Source: Flavobacteriales bacterium
Lineage (GTDB): Bacteria > Bacteroidota > Bacteroidia > CAIKAF01
Direction: 5' to 3'
DNA length: 53,140 nt
Assembly (NCBI GenBank): GCA_026418175.1
Contig: JAOABX010000018.1
Coordinates: 1-53,140 of the forward strand
The notes under the pieces are model-generated. The model worked only from the letters and a program-made list of their open reading frames with translations. It made no database searches and was not told where the DNA came from. Shown here in pieces: positions 23,242 to 31,934 of the stretch. The first letter of the stretch is position 1; each line of letters begins with the position of its first letter. The position numbers and the translations under genes were made by a program.

Positions 23242-23925
23242 ATGGATTTTGAAACTAAACAAAAGCTGAAAGACTTTTTATTTCAGTTGATTTCTGAAAA
23301 TAAACAGCAGAAATTTTCAGATACTGTTGCCGGTCGAACACGTTACATCACAGTAGTTTTGGAAGATTTGTATCAATCGCACAATGCAAGTGCTGTGCTT
23401 CGTACCTGCGATTGCTTTGGAGTGCAAGATGTACACATTATTGAAAATGCTCATCGCTTTCAAATAGCGCACGAAATTGTGCGTGGTGCCTCCAAATGGT
23501 TAACAATACAAAAATATAATCTTCCTGATTCAAATAACACTGAGATATGCTTGAAAAGCTTAAAAAATAAAGGTTATCAAATAATTGGTACTACCCCACA
23601 TATAGAAGATACTAACTTGGAAGAAATGGATTTAACTTCTCCCATCGCCTTAGTATTTGGTACCGAAAAGAAAGGGTTATCCACTGAGGCTCGAAAACAT
23701 TGTGATGGCTATATGAAAGTACCAATGTATGGGTTTACTGAAAGTCTGAATATTTCTGTTTGTGCTGGCATCAGCCTTCATCATCTTATTTGGAAAATTC
23801 GTCAATCAAATATTTCATGGCAGTTAAGTCCAGAGGAGCAGTTAGATTTGATGATAGAGTGGGCATTTCAGGTAACAGGAAACCGTAAACAGTTAAAAGC
23901 TGAATTTTTGAAAACTATGATATAA
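23242..23925 (+). CDS. trmH: SpoU/TrmH-family tRNA (guanosine-2'-O-)-methyltransferase
   Basis: Motif 1 is HNASAVLRTCDCFGV with the catalytic Arg. Motif 2 is IALVFGTEKKGLS and motif 3 is VPMYGFTESLNISVCAGI, which together form the SPOUT knot that binds SAM. The N-terminal helical part and the C-terminal helix (SPEEQLDLMIEWAF) fit TrmH rather than the shorter TrmL. It should methylate the ribose of G18 in the tRNA D-loop. At 227 residues it is close to E. coli TrmH (229). Confidence 0.88.
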   Translation: MDFETKQKLKDFLFQLISENKQQKFSDTVAGRTRYITVVLEDLYQSHNASAVLRTCDCFGVQDVHIIENAHRFQIAHEIVRGASKWLTIQKYNLPDSNNTEICLKSLKNKGYQIIGTTPHIEDTNLEEMDLTSPIALVFGTEKKGLSTEARKHCDGYMKVPMYGFTESLNISVCAGISLHHLIWKIRQSNISWQLSPEEQLDLMIEWAFQVTGNRKQLKAEFLKTMI

Positions 23926-23983
23926 ATCATATCATGGCTTAATTTTTGCAAGTATTTTAGCCAAAATTTACCCCTAAAATTAT

Positions 23984-26278
23984 ATGTATAAAAAGTTATC
24001 TATTGCAATACTTTTAATAATTATAGGCCTTACTGCATTTTTTGCCTATCGTACATCTCAAATTGGGTTTGATTACAATTTCGAAACATTCTTTCCGAAA
24101 AATGATAAAGACACCGATTTCTTCATGGAGCACCGCAAACGCTTCGGAACTGATAATGACTTTGTATTAATAGGCCTGAAAAATAATCAGGGAATATTCA
24201 ATTATTATTTTTTAGAAAAAGTACAACGGCTTACCGATACGTTAAAACATATACCGGATGTAAAATCAGTTATTTCTCCGGTTGAAATTGTTGAAATAAC
24301 CCGTGATCCATTGATGGGAGTGCCATCCGAATTACCTTATTTACGTTGGAAACAGGATTCGCTCTACGCTATAGACAGTGCAAGAATATACCGTACCCCG
24401 GAACTTCTAGGTTCCTTGTTTTCGAAAGATGGAAAATCTGTTTGTATAATGATTAATCATACTGAACGAATTGATGATGATGAGTGTACTCGTCTAACCA
24501 ATAATTTATATAATCTGGCCCCTTATTTCCAGTTTGATGAATACCATGTAGCCGGTCGGTGTATCGGTCAAACTTATTACACCAGCCAAATGAAGGGTGA
24601 ACTAATTATTCTCTTATTTTCAGGTTTTTTAGCCATGGTGATTTTAATGATTATCATTTATCGTTCTGCTATTGCAGTGATTCTTCCTTTAATTGTTGTG
24701 GCATTGGTGGTGGTTTGGACCATGGGTTTTATGAATATTACCGGAAAAAAAATAGATATGTTAGCAAACGCCATTCCTACTATTTTGGTGGTTACCGGCT
24801 TATCGGTAGCAGTTCATATAATTACCAAATATATTGACCACCTCCGTGAAGGATGGACAAAATTTGACTCATTAAAAGATACTGTTACGCACGTTGGATT
24901 GGCTAATTTCTTTACTACTTTAACTACTGTGGTAGGTTTTGCATCGTTGGCAACAACCGGTATTAAACCCATTGATGATTTTGGATTATACACAGCTTTT
25001 GGAGTTGCACTATCATTTATTATTGCATATACGGTAATTCCATCGTTGTTATACTTGCTTCCTGTTCCAAAAAAAACAGGTTATATAGGTTTTCCAAAAC
25101 TAACATGGAATAATGCATTAATAAATATGTTTTCCTTCATAACCTCCAAAAAATATTGGGTATTAGGAGCCGTTGTGGTATTAGTATTAAGCATGATTTT
25201 TGGTATTACACATATTCGTGAAAATACCTACATCATGGATGACTTAAGTAAGAAATCAAAGTTGAAAAAAGACTTTGAATTTTTTGGTAAAGAATTTCAG
25301 GGAACTCGTGCTTTTGAAATGTCTTTAACAGTAAAAGATACTTCTAAAACCGTATTTGATCGTGATGTGCTGATGGAGATTGAAAAAATGGAAGTTTTTT
25401 TAAAAAATGATTACGGGCTTGGATATATATTCTCGCCTGTTTCATTGGTAAAGGCTGCTAATCGTAGCTATGCTGGGGGTGATCCAGAAGCTTATATTAT
25501 TCCTGAAAGTGATGCTAGGCTAAGAAAAATTGTTAAAGAATTGAAAGCATTTCAAGGCAATGATATGATCAAGGCACTGATAAGCGATGATTTCCGCACA
25601 GCACGTATTCGTTCTATTTTTCAAGATGTTGGCAGCTATAAAGCGCATCAAATGAATTTGGCATTTTATGATTATATGAATACCCACGTTAGTAAAGATC
25701 TTTTTGAGTATAAGTTGACTGGAACAGCTGAGTTGATAGATAAAAACAACCGAAATCTAGCTTGGAATATTGCCTCCGGAATTTTAATAGCATTCGTGGT
25801 TGTGGGTATTATTTTGGCAATTTTATTTAAATCATTCATAATTGTATTGATTGGTATAATTACCAATGTAATTCCATTGATTCTTTTAGGTGGAATTATG
25901 GGATATTTTGATATCAACCTGAAATTATCTACAGCTATTTTATTCTCCATTGCATTTGGAATTGCCGTTGACGATACCATTCATTTTTTAAGCAAATTCC
26001 GTCAGGAAATTCTTAAAGAGAAAACCGTGCTTTATGCTTTAAAACGTACCTATTTAACTACCGGTAAGGCAATGATAATAACATCCATTTTGTTATGTAC
26101 TGGATTTGGGGTATTAGGGATTTCATCATTTGTAGGTACTAAGATTATTGGCTCACTTACCGCATTGACCCTGTTTTTTGCCATGATTTTTAATCTTACA
26201 TTCCTTCCGGTTTTGATATTATTATTTTATCGAAGGAAAAGCATTAAAACCGAAGTAATTCCTGAAAAGGTAGCGTAA
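23984..26278 (+). CDS. RND/MMPL-family transporter
   Basis: At 764 residues it has two repeats, each with one membrane helix, a large periplasmic loop and about five more helices, giving ~12 membrane segments. The N-terminal helix is KKLSIAILLIIIGLTAFFAY, followed by FDYNFETFFPKNDKDTDFF, a DYNFETFFP start typical of MMPL/HAE3 members. The repeat ends include GLSVAVHIITKYIDHLREG and FGIAVDDTIHFLSKFRQE, the membrane aspartates of the proton relay. It is shorter than tripartite RND pumps (about 1000 residues), and no membrane-fusion or TolC partner is near. Lipid or hydrophobic-compound export is likely, but the substrate is unknown. Confidence 0.88.
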   Translation: MYKKLSIAILLIIIGLTAFFAYRTSQIGFDYNFETFFPKNDKDTDFFMEHRKRFGTDNDFVLIGLKNNQGIFNYYFLEKVQRLTDTLKHIPDVKSVISPVEIVEITRDPLMGVPSELPYLRWKQDSLYAIDSARIYRTPELLGSLFSKDGKSVCIMINHTERIDDDECTRLTNNLYNLAPYFQFDEYHVAGRCIGQTYYTSQMKGELIILLFSGFLAMVILMIIIYRSAIAVILPLIVVALVVVWTMGFMNITGKKIDMLANAIPTILVVTGLSVAVHIITKYIDHLREGWTKFDSLKDTVTHVGLANFFTTLTTVVGFASLATTGIKPIDDFGLYTAFGVALSFIIAYTVIPSLLYLLPVPKKTGYIGFPKLTWNNALINMFSFITSKKYWVLGAVVVLVLSMIFGITHIRENTYIMDDLSKKSKLKKDFEFFGKEFQGTRAFEMSLTVKDTSKTVFDRDVLMEIEKMEVFLKNDYGLGYIFSPVSLVKAANRSYAGGDPEAYIIPESDARLRKIVKELKAFQGNDMIKALISDDFRTARIRSIFQDVGSYKAHQMNLAFYDYMNTHVSKDLFEYKLTGTAELIDKNNRNLAWNIASGILIAFVVVGIILAILFKSFIIVLIGIITNVIPLILLGGIMGYFDINLKLSTAILFSIAFGIAVDDTIHFLSKFRQEILKEKTVLYALKRTYLTTGKAMIITSILLCTGFGVLGISSFVGTKIIGSLTALTLFFAMIFNLTFLPVLILLFYRRKSIKTEVIPEKVA

Positions 26279-26284
26279 TAAATA

Positions 26285-27424
26285 TTAGAAAATTCGTTCA
26301 AAAAACGTAACAATTTCTTGCTGAATGGCTGGATTTGCACCTGATGCCAGGGCAACAGATATGATTAATCCAATGGTAGCATAACTAAAATCTCGGAAAA
26401 TCATCCACAAGGCTTTATTTTTATGTTTTTTTCCAGGTTTATTTCTAGCCAAGTTAATGGCAATTTCTCGCCCACCAATTACTCCTAAAAATACCCAGGT
26501 AGTACTCATGGGGATGGTACTTATAAATAATTTATAAATTAAAAGTAAAACATAACTAAAGTCAACCAGGGTTGCTGCTCTAACATCCGAAATTCTAACT
26601 TTTTCACTTACTACTTTTTGAATTTTATCTCCACGCAAATAAAAAAGGATACCTAACCCTAAAAAAATGGTAGAAGAAAAAATAATGAATTGAAGTAGCG
26701 TTTGTTGGCGTGGTAAAAATACTGCGATATTAGCTCCATCCTGCATTATCCATACAGCCCATAATAATCCACTCACGGTCCATTGAATATAGGTCCACCA
26801 AGGATGAATTTTTCTGCTCTTAAAAAATTTCCGAATTACGTTGTAAAAACCATACCAAATTACAAATGAAAGAATGAATGCAATAGCATATCCTGAAATA
26901 CTTTTTGTAACCATCGCTGTAATCCCTTCTGAACTTGAACTGAATACACTTAGCAACAGAAATGTAGTAGAGACAGGCATCCGCAAACGAGTTAATATTA
27001 GCAGTACAAGAGGTGCTATTACTTGATAAATACTAAATTCACTAGGGTGTGGATACTTGGTTTCTCCATTTTTATTTAACAATCGCATATAGGTTACATC
27101 CCCATCAAAAGCAATCCAGCTATAAGTGATAGTAACCAAAAATATGCCGCCCACAAACAACCAAAGTACCCACCACTTTCGATGTTTATTACTTTCAATA
27201 AAAGTTCCTAATGATTGAATACTATCGTTTGCAACTGCGGAATAGGCTGCAAAAACAAAACCTACCCACATGGCAGCCTGGCCAAAATTTATAGATACTG
27301 CGGCGGCTATAAAACCTATCAGAATAAATATTAAAAACTTTTTTTCGTTGGTGATATAGTCTAATACATCTAGATAAAAGTAGCTTTGCTTTTTGCCACC
27401 GGTAGAGGCATGCTTTTTGGCCAT
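26285..27424 (-). CDS. Divergent PiT-like membrane carrier
   Basis: About ten membrane helices are visible in 379 residues. Two halves show matching motifs: AVANDSIQSLGT (64-73) then RMPVSTTFLLLS (148-159) in the first, and QDGANIAVFLP (228-238) then IPMSTTWVFLGVIGGRE (304-320) in the second. This duplicated (G)AND plus PxSTT pattern is that of the PiT/PHO4 phosphate carriers, which run on Na+ or H+. The motifs are altered (ND missing in the second half), so the substrate may not be phosphate. No PhoU-like regulator is adjacent. It is convergent with the RND transporter gene, 6 bases apart. Confidence 0.6.
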   Translation of the reverse strand: MAKKHASTGGKKQSYFYLDVLDYITNEKKFLIFILIGFIAAAVSINFGQAAMWVGFVFAAYSAVANDSIQSLGTFIESNKHRKWWVLWLFVGGIFLVTITYSWIAFDGDVTYMRLLNKNGETKYPHPSEFSIYQVIAPLVLLILTRLRMPVSTTFLLLSVFSSSSEGITAMVTKSISGYAIAFILSFVIWYGFYNVIRKFFKSRKIHPWWTYIQWTVSGLLWAVWIMQDGANIAVFLPRQQTLLQFIIFSSTIFLGLGILFYLRGDKIQKVVSEKVRISDVRAATLVDFSYVLLLIYKLFISTIPMSTTWVFLGVIGGREIAINLARNKPGKKHKNKALWMIFRDFSYATIGLIISVALASGANPAIQQEIVTFFERIF

Positions 27425-27520
27425 AGTTGTGAAATAAATTCAAATCAAAGCAAAACTACAACTACAGCTTTGTATTTATTTTAAACCATAATACATCTTA
27501 ATGTTTTCTTAACATTAGCA

Positions 27521-28303
27521 CTAATTGAGGCGAAATAGTAGCTGGATAATACTGTAAATAAATACTGAAAAAAGCATGATGGTTTTAACAATCAACCGGG
27601 ATGAGAAGCTTTTTAACGGAAAAAATAAAACTAATATTCCACAAATAAAAATGATAACGGCCAATATTCCATATTGGGCGGTGTGGTAGGGGGGATGAAA
27701 AGAAATCGAAGGATTGTTAGCTAACGAATAATATCTTACATCCTTCAATAAAACCGAATAATAAATCTGAATAGGTTCCCCCTGCCAGATATATGAAAAG
27801 GTTTTATCAGTGCCTAAGATAAAATTTGCTGTTTGTATAGTGCCTGAACAATGTTCGCCATGGTTACAATATTTTTTATAACTCAGAACGGGTTCTGTAA
27901 TGCTATCCAAAGGCAAGTATGTGTCAAAAGCAAAAAATAAGGCCAAAATTGTTAATACAATTGTAATTGGTTTTCCCCAGTATATTTCATGTACAGAAGT
28001 TTTTTCAAAAGCCTCTCTTTGTTTTAAATATTCTTCAAATCTTCTTTTTCGATATTGATATGTTCGTTCTTGTTTTTCTTTTTCCTGTTGAAATCTGTAA
28101 ATTGTTTTATTGTTTTGGGTTTGATAGTATTTGGTAATTAACTGGTATGCCTGATTGATTTGTGTAAAATAAAAATGAGCATCCGGCGATGGGTTTACAT
28201 CTGGATGATATTTTTTGGATAATTCCTTAAATTTCTTTTTAACTGTAATAAGGTCGCTCCCCGGAGCTAAGCCAAGAATATTAAAACAATGGTTGATGTT
28301 CAT
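27521..28303 (-). CDS. J-domain protein with membrane anchor
   Basis: Residues 1-65 are a J-domain: NILGLAPGSD, FKELSKKYHPDVNP with the HPD triad at 33-35, and FTQINQAYQLI. It therefore probably stimulates an Hsp70 ATPase. A charged region follows (about 70-105), then a membrane helix (ITIVLTILALFFAF). A ~90-residue domain follows (about 125-215) with KYCNHGEHCSGT, and then two C-terminal helices. The J-domain would face the cytosol and recruit DnaK to the inner membrane. The domain between helices is unknown to me. It lies 3 bases after a TonB-C/TPR gene on the same strand. Confidence 0.8.
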   Translation of the reverse strand: MNINHCFNILGLAPGSDLITVKKKFKELSKKYHPDVNPSPDAHFYFTQINQAYQLITKYYQTQNNKTIYRFQQEKEKQERTYQYRKRRFEEYLKQREAFEKTSVHEIYWGKPITIVLTILALFFAFDTYLPLDSITEPVLSYKKYCNHGEHCSGTIQTANFILGTDKTFSYIWQGEPIQIYYSVLLKDVRYYSLANNPSISFHPPYHTAQYGILAVIIFICGILVLFFPLKSFSSRLIVKTIMLFSVFIYSIIQLLFRLN

Positions 28304-28306
28304 GTA

Positions 28307-28957
28307 TTATTGACAATACTCTGCAAAGTATTGTTCACCCATTTTAAAACCTAAATCAGAGGCTCTTTTCAGGACAGTACAAGCCTCTTCTTTTTTCCCA
28401 AGATTGTACAACAAAATTCCTTTACCCGGTAAAAAATCTGGATTATATGGTTGGTGCTTTAGTACATTGTTGCACAACTCAAGAGCTTCTTCATATTTTT
28501 TATTTTCAAAACTACTTGCAATTTTTTCTTTAATAGGTTTTAATTCTTCGCCAGGGATAGGATTAATAGAAATGCTAACTTCTATGTATAATGGATATGT
28601 CTCCTTATCTTTTGTAATATTTTTTATTACCCATTTCCCCTTGCTTTTATTTAAAACCATTAAAGCCTCTCTGTCTGCATGTTTTCCAATGGATTGAATA
28701 ATTTCAGGATTTTTTATTTCTCCTTTTTCATCGAGCATAAAAGAAATTAATACCACCCCTGTTTCATTATTTTCTTGTATTTCTTTAGTAAGAATCAAAT
28801 TTTTTTTGCAAAAATCATCCCACCCTGTTATTCCACCAGTAAAATGTTTGTCAATACGTGCAAATACTTCATACAAAGGTGGTACCTGTGAATGACTCTT
28901 GAATGCAAGCAGTACAATTAATATTAACGAAAAAAAGAATGTTTTTTTCATATACAA
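28307..28957 (-). CDS. Periplasmic TonB-C-like / TPR protein
   Basis: A signal peptide (MKKTFFFSLILIVLLAF, cleaved near SHS/Q) precedes a TonB C-terminal-like fold at about 40-135 (GVVLISFMLDEKGEIKNPEI, SIGKHADREALMVL). This is a form common in Bacteroidota proteins that are not true energy transducers. Residues about 140-216 are TPR-like helices (YEEALELCNNVLKHQP, FLPGKGILLYNLGKKEEA, ending with SEL1-like ASDLGFKMGEQYFAEYC). There is no N-terminal membrane anchor with a proline-rich linker, so TonB-ExbBD coupling is unlikely. A scaffold role is inferred. Confidence 0.72.
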   Translation of the reverse strand: MYMKKTFFFSLILIVLLAFKSHSQVPPLYEVFARIDKHFTGGITGWDDFCKKNLILTKEIQENNETGVVLISFMLDEKGEIKNPEIIQSIGKHADREALMVLNKSKGKWVIKNITKDKETYPLYIEVSISINPIPGEELKPIKEKIASSFENKKYEEALELCNNVLKHQPYNPDFLPGKGILLYNLGKKEEACTVLKRASDLGFKMGEQYFAEYCQ

Positions 28958-28963
28958 AAAGAA

Positions 28964-29425
28964 TTAAGTTTTATTAAGCCAATATATTGAAAAATTAAGT
29001 ATAGTTGCAAAGCTTACCCAAAGAATATATGGAATAAGTAGATAGCCTGCCACTGATTTAATTTTATAAAACACAATGATACAAGCTGCAATAAAAATCC
29101 ACAAAATGACAATTTCAATAAAAGCACCTAATAGCAGTTTAAAATAAAAAAACAAAAATGACCAGCTCAAATTTAATAACAGTTGAATGGCAAAAATTAA
29201 CATGGCTACATTTCTTTCGTTTGAAGGTTGTTGTTGCCATATTACACCGAAAGAAATACCCATTAGGATATATAATAAAGTCCATACAGGACCAAAAATC
29301 CAGTTGGGGGGATTAAAAATCGGTTTATTAAGGGTTAAATACCAATCGTTTACAGAAGAGGCTGTGGCAAAACTTCCGGCATATCCAATAACAAGGCAAA
29401 CAATGATGCTTATGGCTATTTTCAT
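28964..29425 (-). CDS. TspO/MBR-family membrane protein
   Basis: At 153 residues it has five membrane helices, the hallmark of TspO. Conserved parts are WYLTLNKPIFNPPNWIFGPVW (in parts: LNKPIFNPPNW, FGPVWTLLYILMG), FAIQLLLNLSWSFLFF and YLLIPYILWVSFATILNFSI. TspO binds tetrapyrroles and sterol-like ligands and is linked to stress signalling. Its ATG overlaps the end of the sterol-desaturase-family gene by four bases, which shows coupled translation. Confidence 0.93.
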   Translation of the reverse strand: MKIAISIIVCLVIGYAGSFATASSVNDWYLTLNKPIFNPPNWIFGPVWTLLYILMGISFGVIWQQQPSNERNVAMLIFAIQLLLNLSWSFLFFYFKLLLGAFIEIVILWIFIAACIIVFYKIKSVAGYLLIPYILWVSFATILNFSIYWLNKT

Positions 29426-30753
29426 GGATGCACGATTTTAGGGATAACTGAGGGAGCGTTAGGCCTAAAAAAATAAAGTGTCCAGCCTAAGCATGCTGTA
29501 AAAAAAGTGATTGATAAAAAGCCTTCAATACTAATAATATTCCATTCATGAAAGCGAATAAATAACACAGATGTAGTTATAATGCGTAGGGTTTCTGAAT
29601 TCAATACCCATTTTTTATGTTCCATAATTCCGGACCAATTGATAATCATCCACCAAAGCAAACCTGCGCCTACCCATCGCTCCATTGTATTCCAGGGAGT
29701 GTTTTCCTGTATAATTAGTAACACAAAGTATAATCCAAATATCACCTGAAAGATTAAATAAGGCTTGGCACCTTGGTACATGGGAGTAACAAAACGTATC
29801 TGGTTTTCGGCATTCACTTCTTGAAGTTGTTTTTGAGGTAATCCTCGTGGCCTCCATCCGGTTGGCATAAACCAAATTCGAATCTTATCCCACCAATTAG
29901 GAGCTGCCATCGCATCTTTCCAAAGCAAAATGTAGTAATGAAAATTGATAAGTATAGGATTCCAGGTGTTGGGGCCATTATACATTCCATAAACAATTTT
30001 TTCTTTTTCTTCGGCAAAACTTCCAAACAAACGGTCCCAAATAATTAGAAATTCACCATAGTTTTTATCCAAATACCGAAAATTCATTCCATGATGAACC
30101 CGATGGTGCGATGGTGTTGTAAATATCCATTCAATTGGGCCTAATTTGCCAATATATTCGGTGTGGTGTAAAAATGAAATAAATAAATGCAGGGCCGACA
30201 TTACATATATATCCATAGGTTCAAACCCAATGATAGTTAGGGGCCAAAAAAATAAAAACGATACCAATCGCTGAGTAACACTGGCTCTAAGGGCAACAAA
30301 AAAGTTCATTTCTTCTGCACTGTGATGTGGCGAATGGGCAGCCCATAGGATGTTGATTTTATGCCCCCACCGATGCACCCAGTAAAAAATAAAATCCATG
30401 GAAATCAATAAAAAAATTCCATTTACCCAATTCATCGGAATGGTAAACAACCTAAAATTATTCCACAAATAACCATATGTAATATACACTCCGGCAGCCA
30501 CCAGTACATTAACAGTTTGATTACCCAATGCTGTTCCCATATTGGCAACAGCTTCCTGAAACGATATTCTTCCTTTTTTCTTTACTAATTCTACCCCAAT
30601 TTCAACTAACACAAAAAAGATGGCAATAGGAGTAAGTAGGGCATAAATATTATTGCCTTGTTTGGCATCTGGAGTTGGTGTTTGAGCATAAACCCAACCC
30701 GTGAACAGAATTAAAACCAACGAAGCAATCCACTTTTTTCTCATATAAACCAT
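29422..30753 (-). CDS. Sterol desaturase / fatty acid hydroxylase family protein
   Basis: The histidine clusters for a di-iron site are HRWGH (127-131), HSPHH (140-144), HH at 196-197 and HHRVHH (216-221). They lie in a membrane protein of about eight or more hydrophobic segments. The order HxxxH, HxxHH, HxxHH matches the fatty acid hydroxylase superfamily. The extended C-terminal membrane part recalls alkylglycerol-monooxygenase-like members. The N-terminus (ASLVLILFTGWVYA) looks like a signal or anchor. The substrate is probably a membrane lipid; hopanoid or sterol substrates are not supported by other genes here. The start could also be the ATG nine bases downstream. Confidence 0.85.
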   Translation of the reverse strand: MVYMRKKWIASLVLILFTGWVYAQTPTPDAKQGNNIYALLTPIAIFFVLVEIGVELVKKKGRISFQEAVANMGTALGNQTVNVLVAAGVYITYGYLWNNFRLFTIPMNWVNGIFLLISMDFIFYWVHRWGHKINILWAAHSPHHSAEEMNFFVALRASVTQRLVSFLFFWPLTIIGFEPMDIYVMSALHLFISFLHHTEYIGKLGPIEWIFTTPSHHRVHHGMNFRYLDKNYGEFLIIWDRLFGSFAEEKEKIVYGMYNGPNTWNPILINFHYYILLWKDAMAAPNWWDKIRIWFMPTGWRPRGLPQKQLQEVNAENQIRFVTPMYQGAKPYLIFQVIFGLYFVLLIIQENTPWNTMERWVGAGLLWWMIINWSGIMEHKKWVLNSETLRIITTSVLFIRFHEWNIISIEGFLSITFFTACLGWTLYFFRPNAPSVIPKIVHP

Positions 30754-30758
30754 AGGTT

Positions 30759-31175
30759 TTATGAAATAAACTGCAATACACCAAAGGTAGAAGCCGCTAA
30801 TAAAATGTAGGGAACTAAAGATGCGGCACCGGCATAGTCTTTAGCAATGCGTTGGCCTAAAAACAAACAAGTAAGTGAAATCAGGCTAAGTATTGCTCCT
30901 AATTTGCCAATAACAGGCTGCTTACTGGCAAAAAGCATCAGTGCTCCCACCAAGCTTAATAATCCACTAACTACTTCCATAATTGTTATAGTAACGAGTA
31001 AAAAAGGCACTATGTTTTTGAATAATGATTTAGAAAAATGTCCTTTTAACCATAAAAGATTGCCTTGATAATCGGTTATTTTATCTAGGCCGGATTGCAG
31101 AAATAAAATAGCCAAAATGATAAGTAAGATTAAACCTATGCTATGCCATTGTAACAAGTTCTGAAGTTCAGTCAT
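30759..31175 (-). CDS. DoxX-like membrane protein
   Basis: This 138-residue protein has four membrane segments. The features are FLQSGLDKITDYQGN near the first helix, a middle helix with TIMEVVSGLLSLVGALML, and FLGQRIAKDYAGAASL. This resembles DoxX/DoxD-type proteins, but at a level where the name means little about function. It is 5 bases upstream of the sterol-desaturase-family gene and on the same strand, so it forms an operon with that gene and tspO. The function may relate to membrane redox chemistry (inference). Confidence 0.65.
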   Translation of the reverse strand: MTELQNLLQWHSIGLILLIILAILFLQSGLDKITDYQGNLLWLKGHFSKSLFKNIVPFLLVTITIMEVVSGLLSLVGALMLFASKQPVIGKLGAILSLISLTCLFLGQRIAKDYAGAASLVPYILLAASTFGVLQFIS

Positions 31176-31258
31176 ATAGATTATTAATTATTTAATATGC
31201 AAAATAATAAAATCCAGCTTAAATATGTGCAGGATAAAAAGCATTCATCAACTTCATA

Positions 31259-31783
31259 CTAAAAGCGAATGAATTTTTCAATTTGAAGTTCCATTACCCG
31301 TAAAGTTTCATCATCAACAATGGTTTTGGAATCATCCATCAAAGTGAAAATACGAGAAATGGGAAGTTTGTAGGGTAATACATGTACATCGAGGTAATGC
31401 AATATTCCAGTAAAGTGTTCCATACCCCTTAAATTACCGGCTCTTCCGCTTGATATTCCAACAAGTGCGGCTTTTTTCCCTTTAAATACTGAGGGTTCGA
31501 TGGAATCTATCAGCATTTTTACAATGCCTGGGAAACTACCGTTATATTCTGGCAACACAAAAATGAATTTTTCGGCTGAAACGAAGTATGTTTTCAACAA
31601 CTTATCAACTTCCTCTGAAGTTGTTCCAAAAATGGAATTGTCTTGAAAGAAGCCACTTGGAAGGGTTCGGAGGTCTAAAAGCTGTACTTCTTCTCCTTTT
31701 TGTTTAATTGAATTTAGGTAATAATTTGAAAAAGTAATAGTTAAGTTGTCTTTTCGATGCGTTCCTGAGATTATAGTTATCAT
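31259..31783 (-). CDS. NADPH-dependent FMN reductase family protein
   Basis: The 174-residue flavodoxin-like fold starts ITIISGTHRKDNLT, the FMN-phosphate loop. FVLPEYNGSFPGIVKMLIDSI is the family signature around the isoalloxazine ring, and ALVGISSGRAGNLRGM follows. It should be a soluble quinone, azo or chromate reductase type enzyme that uses NAD(P)H. It is the first gene of a minus-strand group with the DoxX-like and sterol-desaturase-family genes and might supply reducing power, but an 83-base gap leaves this open. Confidence 0.88.
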   Translation of the reverse strand: MITIISGTHRKDNLTITFSNYYLNSIKQKGEEVQLLDLRTLPSGFFQDNSIFGTTSEEVDKLLKTYFVSAEKFIFVLPEYNGSFPGIVKMLIDSIEPSVFKGKKAALVGISSGRAGNLRGMEHFTGILHYLDVHVLPYKLPISRIFTLMDDSKTIVDDETLRVMELQIEKFIRF

Positions 31784-31859
31784 GATGTTTGTTAATTCTA
31801 GCTAACGTGGTGTTAAAAAATAGAAAGGTGTACTAAACTGCACTCCGCATTCGTTGTAG

Positions 31860-31867
31860 TACCTTTG
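31860..31867 (+). promoter_or_regulatory. Bacteroidota -7 box upstream of parA
   Basis: TACCTTTG matches TAnnTTTG, 68 bases before the parA ATG. A GTACTA/TAGTAC inverted pair (31830-31835, 31858-31863) overlaps it and could be an operator, but this is weak. No TTTG is seen at the normal distance. Confidence 0.4.
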
Positions 31868-31934
31868 AGACACAAAAACAAGGTCATTCAAATTAGGTTC
31901 AAATTTGGCCATAAATATTTATTGAATTAAGAAA

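Noticed and set aside
31800-31934. parS site near parAB
   Set aside because: No CACGTG-type 14-16 base palindrome was seen here or elsewhere in the window. Bacteroidota parS may differ.
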